Shown: positions 6,735 through 12,317 of the stretch, piece after piece
Position numbering within the stretch: the stretch's first letter is position 1
Layout of the letters: every line of letters begins with the position of its first letter
Source of the DNA: JAHDFB01 sp964607315
GTDB taxonomy: Bacteria > Bacteroidota > Bacteroidia > Chitinophagales > Saprospiraceae
Direction of reading: 5' to 3'
Assembly (NCBI GenBank): GCA_964607315.1
Contig: CAZSKA010000070.1
Coordinates: 1-15,134 of the forward strand
DNA: 15,134 nucleotides
Notes under the pieces: generated by a model
Database searches by the model: none
The model's input: only the letters and a program-made list of their open reading frames with translations
What the model was told of the DNA's origin: nothing
Program-made: the position numbers and the translations under genes

Positions 6735-7316
6735 CTATAATTCATCATCATGATCATCTTGATATTTAAATTGATTTGCTTGTTGAAGCTTTGCTAAATG
6801 TGTCAATTCAGATAGATAATTCTGTTCTTGAATAGATAAAATTGTAGCTAATTTAGAGGAACCAGCACCAAATATTGCATCTAATATTTCATCAATAAGA
6901 TTTAAAATAGCGTCTAACCACTTAGGTAAATTAATACCAAGTGCTTCTAAAATCATCCTAATTATCTTTTTTATCTCCTTCACAATTCTAGATAATCCTA
7001 ATTTTCCAATTATAGAACCAAGACTTGGAAAAATACTTTTAGCATTTTCCGTTAGTGATATGCCTGAAGAAATCTGAATAACCTGATCGATTTCTGCTTT
7101 TTGTTGAAGTGAACTCTGCTTAAAGTATTGCAAAATAAAATTATTAAGCTGAGTTACTTCTTCTATTAACGTGGGAGCAAATGCCTTAATAACAGCTTTT
7201 TCGTCTTCATCTTGTGCATACTTAATTGATTGTTCTGTTGTATTCAAAATTAAATTTGAAAAGTTTGATAAAAAAGTTTGAACGTTTTCTGTTGATTTTT
7301 TTGAGTCTGATGACAT
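6735..7316 (-). CDS. Amphipathic helical protein of unknown function
   Basis: This 193-residue protein was not recognised. It is predicted almost entirely helical, without signal peptide or Cys. Residues 94-150 are strongly amphipathic and hydrophobic (SIIGKLGLSRIVKEI, KKIIRMILEALGI, then LDAILNLIDEILDAIFG), resembling a membrane-surface or bundle-forming segment rather than a clean transmembrane helix. The first 90 residues are polar helices, and the tail ends in an acidic YQDDHDDEL. It is a complete single transcription unit: a candidate -7 element at 7351-7358, the gene, and a strong terminator at 6682-6719. The whole unit lies between the two copies of the 33-bp direct repeat. The shared upstream box makes it a candidate target of the adjacent LytTR regulator; its position between repeats makes insertion the alternative. 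Toxin-like, structural or lipid-associated roles are all possible and none is shown. Confidence 0.75.
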   Translation of the reverse strand: MSSDSKKSTENVQTFLSNFSNLILNTTEQSIKYAQDEDEKAVIKAFAPTLIEEVTQLNNFILQYFKQSSLQQKAEIDQVIQISSGISLTENAKSIFPSLGSIIGKLGLSRIVKEIKKIIRMILEALGINLPKWLDAILNLIDEILDAIFGAGSSKLATILSIQEQNYLSELTHLAKLQQANQFKYQDDHDDEL

Positions 7317-7350
7317 AATATTTGTATTTAATTATTTAATAAATTCTATA

Positions 7351-7358
7351 CAATATTA
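7351..7358 (-). promoter_or_regulatory. Candidate -7 element of the 193-residue gene
   Basis: On the minus strand this reads TAATATTG, matching TAnnTTTG at all fixed positions but one. It lies 34 nt before the start codon, and exactly 30 nt separate it from the 33-bp repeat upstream, the same distance as for the regulator operon. The match is imperfect; its weight comes from the equal spacing. Confidence 0.35.
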
Positions 7359-7388
7359 TTCTCATTCAAGGTACTAAAATTCCAAGAC

Positions 7389-7421
7389 TTCTAAATGGTC
7401 GCATATTTCTATTATTCGGCT
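7389..7421. repeat. 33-bp direct repeat, right copy
   Basis: This copy is identical to 6617-6649. It lies between the divergent 193-residue gene (starting at 7316, leftwards) and the GNAT gene (starting at 7451, rightwards). Its orientation relative to the 193-residue gene is the same as that of the left copy relative to the regulator operon. Confidence 0.95.
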
Positions 7422-7438
7422 GATTCCTACATATTTCT

Positions 7439-7446
7439 CATCTTTG
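7439..7446 (+). promoter_or_regulatory. Candidate -7 element directly before the GNAT gene
   Basis: CATCTTTG matches TAnnTTTG at all fixed positions but one, and only four bases (CAGC) separate it from the start codon at 7451. If used, transcription would begin at or within a few bases of the ATG, giving a nearly leaderless mRNA. This fits the absence of any ribosome binding site. Confidence 0.35.
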
Positions 7447-7450
7447 CAGC

Positions 7451-7999
7451 ATGCAAAAAATCATACTTGAAACCCCTAGATTTATTCTAAGAGAATTTTC
7501 AACAGATGATGTTGATGGACTTTTTTTATTAGAAAGTAATCCAAACGTATATAGATACCTTTCCATTTTCCACCCAGTTACAGGTGAAAATTTATACCCG
7601 CCTAAAACCTCCAAAGATGAGGTCTACCCTATTATAGAAAACATCCAAAAACAATATGAAGAAAATGGTTTTGGCCGCTGGGCAATAATTTCTAAAGACA
7701 ACAATGACTTCATAGGTTGGTGCGGACTAAAAGTAGAAACTGAAATTAGAAAGCCGCAAGTTTATAATGACATTGGATATCGTCTTAGAGAAGAATACTG
7801 GGGAAAGGGAATAGCAACAGAAACAGCAAAAGCATGCATGGATTATGGTTACAATAAGTTAAATCTTGACACCATATGTGCTGCTGCGGTAAAAGACAAT
7901 ATAGCCTCTGACCGTGTTCTTCACAAAATAGGATTAAAACGTAGTGAAGAATTTATTTTCGAAGGAGTAGATTGCTGGTTTTATACGAATTTAGGTTGA
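7451..7999 (+). CDS. GNAT-family N-acetyltransferase (RimJ/RimL-like)
   Basis: This 182-residue protein has the full layout of the RimJ/RimL-type GNAT branch (Acetyltransf_3). It opens with ILETPRFILREFSTDDVDGL, the usual first strand and helix. WAIISKDNNDFIGWCGL forms the central hairpin. IGYRLREEYWGKGIATE carries the acetyl-CoA pyrophosphate loop (the R/QxxGxG/A type motif, here REEYWGKGIA). NIASDRVLHKIGLKR gives the conserved N-x-x-S-x-x-V-L-x-K-x-G-F-like helix near the end. It transfers an acetyl group from acetyl-CoA, probably to an amine of a protein N-terminus or small molecule; the acceptor cannot be told. It is cytoplasmic. It diverges from the 193-residue gene and shares the 33-bp repeat in its upstream region, though its likely promoter lies right next to the start codon. 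It converges with the membrane glycosyltransferase gene. Confidence 0.9.
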   Translation: MQKIILETPRFILREFSTDDVDGLFLLESNPNVYRYLSIFHPVTGENLYPPKTSKDEVYPIIENIQKQYEENGFGRWAIISKDNNDFIGWCGLKVETEIRKPQVYNDIGYRLREEYWGKGIATETAKACMDYGYNKLNLDTICAAAVKDNIASDRVLHKIGLKRSEEFIFEGVDCWFYTNLG

Positions 8000-8026
8000 A
8001 ATCCCGCTTTAGATTTAAATATAGGA

Positions 8027-8046
8027 CAAGGCGTTAAAACGCCTTG
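8027..8046. terminator. Hairpin between convergent GNAT and glycosyltransferase genes
   Basis: CAAGGCGTT (8027-8035) and AACGCCTTG (8038-8046) form a perfect 9-bp, GC-rich stem, 27 nt after the GNAT stop and 23 nt after the stop of the opposite gene. Neither strand has a long T-run next to it, so termination efficiency is uncertain, but the position is typical of a bidirectional terminator. Confidence 0.55.
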
Positions 8047-8069
8047 GAACTTTAATAAAAAGAATCTTT

Positions 8070-10070
8070 CTAATTAGCTAAATGAGCAAGATCGTCTGGC
8101 AATTGGAATCCACTATTAAGAATGATTCGCGCATTCGCTTTTGCCTGCTCAATTTTTCCTTGTGCTACAAAATTTCTTGCCTCCTCCATATATAATGCGG
8201 GGTCTTGAGAGTATTTTTTAGCTACAAAAAATGCATTTTCAGCCTTTGCATATTGATTAGTCAATCTATAGGCAGATCCTAAGTTAATATGCATGTTCCC
8301 GTTATAAGGATCTAATTGTAGGTAAGACTCTATATCTCTTATTTCAGCAGAATAATCCCCTATTCCATGATAAGTAATTGACCGATTGAAATAAATATTT
8401 TTATTGTTTGGATTATAGGTTTGCGCTTCATCAAAAGCCCTAATCGCCTCCACACTAGAACCTAACCTAGCATAAGTAGATCCTAAATTGACTAAATATT
8501 CAGGAATTCTTTCTTTATACTTTGCATTAGTTTCAGCTTTGGCTCTAGCCAAATTAACTGCCGCTTGATAATCTTTTAAAGCTAGTTGTAATGTATCAGC
8601 TCTTTGACTCTGGAAAAACAACTTACCTCTTGAGTTAAAAGGTTCAGGATCATCAACGCCTAACGATAAGCGCTTGTCATAGTCGGCTAAAGCAGCTGTT
8701 TTAAATCCATTGTCTCTTAACCAATTAGCTCGATTACCCCATGTTACTTTTGTTTTTGGATACAATCCTATCGTATGTGTCCATAAGCTATACGAGTTTC
8801 TCCAAATTCCTATTTGCTGATAAGTCATCCAACTCATTAAAATCATATAGGCTGCAATTATTCCCGTAACAACCATCCCAGGCACCTTTCTCAAATCTAA
8901 TTTTTGATAATAATACGCAGCTATAAAAAACAAACCGAAATATGGAACATAAGTAAATCGATCAGCTATAAATCCTTGCCCCGCTCCTATTATCTGTAAA
9001 ACAAACATGACATTGAATGTAAAGAACAAGAAGCCAAAAACCCATACTTTCATTTTCTTCTTCCATGCATAAAATACTCCTCCAACTAAAGTGAAAAATG
9101 GAATTGCACTCAAATAAAACTTACTTTCAAACGAACTCGGATAGGGATATAAAGGTGACATCTCATATGGAAAAATCAATTTCACCAAATAAATCATATA
9201 TGAATATGATCCTACAAATAATCGCTGAATAATATTAAAGCCCGTATTATCACTTGTCACTCCTTCTCCACTTAAAATTAGATACCCTATTAATCCCACT
9301 ATAAAAGACAAAGCAAAATAATGTGCTTTATTAAACATGGTCTTATAATCGAATTTCCCCACGAAATAATAGTCCACAGCAATCATTGAAAGGGGTAAAC
9401 TTACAGCCTGTATTTTAGAAAAAAGACTTAAAATAAATAAAGGTATTATTATATAGGAATACTTGAATTCCTTTTCTTGTAACTTGCCTTTTATATAATA
9501 AAACAATGCCCCAAAATATAAGGATGCAAACAATACATCCTTACGTTCTGTCAACCAAGCCACAGACTCTACTCGCATAGGATGTATACCAAAGAGAAGC
9601 GCTACTAATGCAGCAGGAATAGGTTTTAGTTTTAACAATAGTGAAATTCTAAAAACTAAATAAACACATATTAAGTGAAGAAGAATATTATTTAAATGCC
9701 ACCATCTTAGGTCTCCATCTTCCATCCCAAATGCCATTTTCTCCAAGGCAAAAGTCCATATAGTCAATGGATTATAACCACCTATTACGTCAGCTCTGAA
9801 TATCTTTCCAGTAAATTCCCAAAAATTTGATCCATTAATATTACGAACAAGATCATTCTCCATGAAATTCCTGTCATCATCCCAGCTAACCCAGGTATTA
9901 TTCATGGAATCACTAAATACAAGAAATGTAATTACGAGAACAGCTAATAAAAGCAACAGTTTGGTTTTATCTTTCCAAAAACTTACAACTGTTGCTTTAC
10001 GAGGACTATCTTTAGCTTTTATTTGGCTTTTTTGCTTTTTTTTCGATTTCTTTGACCCGCTTTTTGCCAT
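8070..10070 (-). CDS. TMTC-like multi-spanning membrane protein with TPR tail, GT-C glycosyltransferase candidate
   Basis: This 666-residue protein joins a GT-C-type membrane region to tetratricopeptide repeats. A Ser/Lys-rich cytoplasmic stretch (1-33) precedes about ten membrane helices (first at 37-53, last near 398-415). The first outer loop holds the acidic SWDDDRNF (62-69), the place where GT-C enzymes keep their catalytic acid. HPMRVESVAWLTERKDVL (163-180) and ADRFTYVPYFGLFF (369-382) are hallmark segments of TMTC-type O-mannosyltransferase-like proteins. From about 440 to the end come several TPR units, for example YFNRSITYHGIGDYSAEIRD and NLGSAYRLTNQYAKAENAFF. By analogy it would transfer a sugar from a polyprenyl-phosphate carrier to secreted proteins outside the inner membrane, with the TPRs docking the acceptor. 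Substrate and sugar are unknown. It is a single gene, divergent from the unknown gene at 10202. Confidence 0.85.
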   Translation of the reverse strand: MAKSGSKKSKKKQKSQIKAKDSPRKATVVSFWKDKTKLLLLLAVLVITFLVFSDSMNNTWVSWDDDRNFMENDLVRNINGSNFWEFTGKIFRADVIGGYNPLTIWTFALEKMAFGMEDGDLRWWHLNNILLHLICVYLVFRISLLLKLKPIPAALVALLFGIHPMRVESVAWLTERKDVLFASLYFGALFYYIKGKLQEKEFKYSYIIIPLFILSLFSKIQAVSLPLSMIAVDYYFVGKFDYKTMFNKAHYFALSFIVGLIGYLILSGEGVTSDNTGFNIIQRLFVGSYSYMIYLVKLIFPYEMSPLYPYPSSFESKFYLSAIPFFTLVGGVFYAWKKKMKVWVFGFLFFTFNVMFVLQIIGAGQGFIADRFTYVPYFGLFFIAAYYYQKLDLRKVPGMVVTGIIAAYMILMSWMTYQQIGIWRNSYSLWTHTIGLYPKTKVTWGNRANWLRDNGFKTAALADYDKRLSLGVDDPEPFNSRGKLFFQSQRADTLQLALKDYQAAVNLARAKAETNAKYKERIPEYLVNLGSTYARLGSSVEAIRAFDEAQTYNPNNKNIYFNRSITYHGIGDYSAEIRDIESYLQLDPYNGNMHINLGSAYRLTNQYAKAENAFFVAKKYSQDPALYMEEARNFVAQGKIEQAKANARIILNSGFQLPDDLAHLAN

Positions 10071-10201
10071 GGGATATATTTAGAAAATAAATATATAATT
10101 CTTTTATATATGTAGTAGCATTTTCATGGTTAATTTTTCTATTTTAAGAATAAACGATGAAATTTACTATGACTAATAACAGATACATTTAAACCTATTT
10201 T

Positions 10202-10903
10202 ATGAATTTAGATTGGACAGCCTATTTACCCGAAACCATCTCTCACGAGCAAGTTGGTTTTGCAAATGATTACACCGATGCAGTCAACTTGATTGACCAA
10301 AGCAAGAAACAAGCCGTTATCGTTTGCATGAAAAATGTTCCTTTCGAAAGAAATAAAAACCATCATATTTCAGCCATCCTACCCATCCAAAATCGCTCGT
10401 TCTACCTACATTGCCAAGCCGAAACTAAAAATCTTTCCCTTTTGGGCGCAAGCCAAACCATTCAGTATACTCATGATAACATCCCTTCCTACATTCGCGA
10501 TTTTAATAGTCAAGTAAAGCTTCAGAAACAAATCAATCCAGCTGAGCCCTATGAATATCTCATCTCTCTAGACAGTAAGGAAGGTAGCATAGAACTTAAC
10601 CCTAATGAATTTATTCCCCCAACTGGTGAAGGAATTTATGCAATAATTTGTGCTAAAGAAAATATGGAATTACGAAAGAAACTATTTACGATTCACGACG
10701 AACAAGCAATGGTCGTTTCTAATCTCCAGCGCTCTATTCTGAAAAAAAATATTCATTTAGACATTACTGGAGTGTATGTATACTATGATACTAATGGAAA
10801 CATCCATGGATCAATGGCTTACATAGATAAAGAATTACATTATGTGTCCTATTCACAATCAACAAGTCATGAATTTGTAACAAATTTCCTCCGTCAAATG
10901 TAA
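10202..10903 (+). CDS. Protein of unknown function, 233 residues
   Basis: No family was recognised. The protein has no signal peptide or membrane helix, so it is probably cytoplasmic. It reads as mixed alpha/beta: strand-like stretches QAVIVCMKN (37-45), GIYAIICAKE (144-153) and ITGVYVYYDTNG (188-199) alternate with charged helices, including DEQAMVVSNLQRSILKK (166-182). The C-terminal strand pair IHGSMAYIDKELHYVSYS could be part of a sheet. The first half has somewhat more G+C than neighbouring genes, but not enough to argue for transfer. TACATTTA at 10184-10191 is a possible -7 element (one mismatch) ten bases before the start. There is no Shine-Dalgarno sequence. A 36-residue membrane peptide gene follows 105 nt later, then a strong terminator, so the two may be co-transcribed. 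The open frame's length and codon pattern make it a credible gene. Confidence 0.75.
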   Translation: MNLDWTAYLPETISHEQVGFANDYTDAVNLIDQSKKQAVIVCMKNVPFERNKNHHISAILPIQNRSFYLHCQAETKNLSLLGASQTIQYTHDNIPSYIRDFNSQVKLQKQINPAEPYEYLISLDSKEGSIELNPNEFIPPTGEGIYAIICAKENMELRKKLFTIHDEQAMVVSNLQRSILKKNIHLDITGVYVYYDTNGNIHGSMAYIDKELHYVSYSQSTSHEFVTNFLRQM

Positions 10904-11008
10904 AATACTTTACAAAAAACCTAAATGTTAAAATTTTAAATAGGGGGTCGATTTTAAAATATGTGTCAATATATACGAAAAGTATTTTATTTATAAATTA
11001 AGGGTATT

Positions 11009-11119
11009 ATGGTAAATTTTTTATTAAACGTGAACACATTGGCATTTTTCTTACCAATAGTTGTTTGTACAATCTCTACCATGGTGGTTTATATATCTTA
11101 TAGATACTCTAAAGGGTAA
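11009..11119 (+). CDS. Small single-span membrane protein, 36 residues
   Basis: An ATG at 11009 opens a 36-codon frame ending in TAA at 11117-11119. The peptide begins MVNFLLNVNTLAFF. Residues 10-30 are hydrophobic (LAFFLPIVVCTISTMVVYI), enough for one membrane span, and the end SYRYSKG is positively charged, predicting an N-out, C-in orientation by the positive-inside rule. The purine stretch AAGGG lies six bases before the start codon (11000-11004), one of the few ribosome-binding-site-like sequences in the window. A strong terminator 37 nt after the stop supports a genuine transcription unit, either alone or with the gene at 10202. Such short membrane peptides often attach to larger membrane complexes, but no partner is visible. 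Chance occurrence cannot be excluded without homologues. Confidence 0.55.
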   Translation: MVNFLLNVNTLAFFLPIVVCTISTMVVYISYRYSKG

Positions 11120-11155
11120 TATAATTTAAACAATCATCAAAAACTTACAAGACAT

Positions 11156-11181
11156 AGCCTCGCAAGCGCGGGGCTTTTTTT
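11156..11181 (+). terminator. Strong factor-independent terminator
   Basis: AGCCTCGC (11156-11163) pairs with GCGGGGCT (11168-11175) around the loop AAGC, giving 8 bp with one T-G pair, followed by a run of seven T (11175-11181). It is the clearest plus-strand terminator in the window. It ends transcription from the 10202 gene and/or the small membrane peptide, and separates them from lpxD. Confidence 0.92.
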
Positions 11182-11247
11182 ATGCATTATTCTATCAAAT
11201 AAACACTTTTTTATTAGCTTACGTTGTTATACATATAAACATTAAAC

Positions 11248-12282
11248 ATGGTCGTAACAGCTAAGGAATTGTCGGAAATTTTAGATGGAGAAATCGTGGG
11301 AGATCCTACAGTTAAAGTACATTCTCCTAGCAAAATAGAGGAAGGCACAAAAGGTACCATATCTTTTTTGGCAAATCCTAAATACGAGCCATATGCCTAT
11401 ACTACCGAGGCTTCCATACTTCTAGTTGGTAAAGATTTCAAGCCTAGTAAAACGATTCAAGCTACCATGATCAAGGTTGAAGATGTCTATGCTTCTATTG
11501 GAAGTTTGCTTGATAAGTTTGGGGCTTCCGCCCAAAAGGATTACGTACAATCTTCTTTGGCATTCGTACACGCAAACGTTAACATTCATGAGAATACAGT
11601 TATCGATGCATTTACTTCCATTGCGGAGGGTGTGCAAATAGGAGAAGGCAGTGTTATAGGTACACATGTCGCAATCGATAAAAACGTCACAATAGGAAAA
11701 AACTGTAAGCTTTATCCTGGGGTGAAAATATATGCAAATTCAATTATTGGTGACAATGTAATTATTCACGCTGGCGCTGTAATAGGATGCGATGGCTTTG
11801 GCTATTCCAAAGATGAGGAAGGAAAATATACCAAATTAAACCATGTAGGTAATGTTATTATAGAGGATGATGTAGAAATAGGTGCAAACGCAACAATTGA
11901 TAGAGCTACTATGGGAAGTACCATTATACATAAAGGAGCAAAACTGGACAATCTTGTCATGGTCGCTCATAATGTTGAAATAGGTGATCATACCGTTATG
12001 GCGGCATTATCAGGTGTTGCTGGAAGTACAAAAATAGGAAAGCGTGTGGTTATGGGCGGACAAGTAGGTATAATTGGACATAGAACCATAGCTGATGGTG
12101 TACAAATCCAAGGAAAAAGTGGTGTAATAAGCAATGTAAAAGAAGAAGGGAAAAGACTATATGGCTATCCTGCTATAGAATATGGTGAATACTTGAAAGC
12201 TTATGCTGTTATGCGTCAACTTCCTAAAATGAAAGCAAAGCTCGAAGCACTCGAAAAACGATTAAAGGATTTAGAAGGGTAA
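11248..12282 (+). CDS. lpxD: UDP-3-O-(3-hydroxyacyl)glucosamine N-acyltransferase
   Basis: This 344-residue protein is a full-length LpxD. The enzyme adds a 3-hydroxyacyl chain from acyl carrier protein to the 2-amino group of UDP-3-O-acyl-glucosamine, the third step of lipid A synthesis, in the cytoplasm. The N-terminal uridine-binding domain (about 1-100) has SKIEEGTKGTISFLANPKY (28-46). A left-handed beta helix of hexapeptide repeats follows (about 105-300). It includes HAGAVIGCDGFGY (174-186) and LDNLVMVAHNVEIG, where His241 corresponds to the catalytic His239 of the E. coli enzyme. A C-terminal helix (about 320-344) completes the trimer-forming end. Bacteroidota often have lpxD next to the fused lpxC/fabZ and lpxA; here none of these follows, since the next gene is convergent. 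It could be a detached housekeeping gene or a second copy. A strong terminator lies 66 nt upstream, so it has its own promoter. Confidence 0.96.
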   Translation: MVVTAKELSEILDGEIVGDPTVKVHSPSKIEEGTKGTISFLANPKYEPYAYTTEASILLVGKDFKPSKTIQATMIKVEDVYASIGSLLDKFGASAQKDYVQSSLAFVHANVNIHENTVIDAFTSIAEGVQIGEGSVIGTHVAIDKNVTIGKNCKLYPGVKIYANSIIGDNVIIHAGAVIGCDGFGYSKDEEGKYTKLNHVGNVIIEDDVEIGANATIDRATMGSTIIHKGAKLDNLVMVAHNVEIGDHTVMAALSGVAGSTKIGKRVVMGGQVGIIGHRTIADGVQIQGKSGVISNVKEEGKRLYGYPAIEYGEYLKAYAVMRQLPKMKAKLEALEKRLKDLEG

Positions 12283-12285
12283 AAA

Positions 12286-12306
12286 CTTTGGGCTTAAAGC
12301 CCAAAG
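12286..12306. repeat. Palindromic intergenic element, copy 3, likely terminator
   Basis: CTTTGGGCTT and AAGCCCAAAG flank a single A, only 3 nt after the lpxD stop and 11 nt after the stop of the convergent endonuclease gene. On the minus strand TTTTT follows the stem, so this copy can act as a standard terminator for the endonuclease gene. On the plus strand there is no T-run. The core is the same as in the copies at 809 and 1943. Confidence 0.75.
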
Positions 12307-12317
12307 ATTATCCATTA

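Noticed and set aside
6617..7421. Composite transposon or IS element bounded by the 33-bp repeats
   Set aside because: The repeats are direct, there is no transposase, no terminal inverted repeats and no target-site duplication; only a simpler recombination or shared-operator explanation is kept.
9862..10083. Plus-strand 73-residue frame opposite the start of the glycosyltransferase gene
   Set aside because: Its Phe-rich end is simply the complement of the Lys-rich N-terminus on the other strand.
10335..10517. Overlapping plus-strand frame inside the 233-residue gene
   Set aside because: Shifted frame of a longer gene, with no start signal of its own.
10904..11008. Riboswitch or structured leader before the small membrane peptide
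   Set aside because: The segment is A/T-rich with no paired arms or conserved aptamer-like sequence that could be recognised.
11422..11667. Minus-strand frame inside lpxD
   Set aside because: Antisense to a strongly supported lpxD, with no independent evidence.
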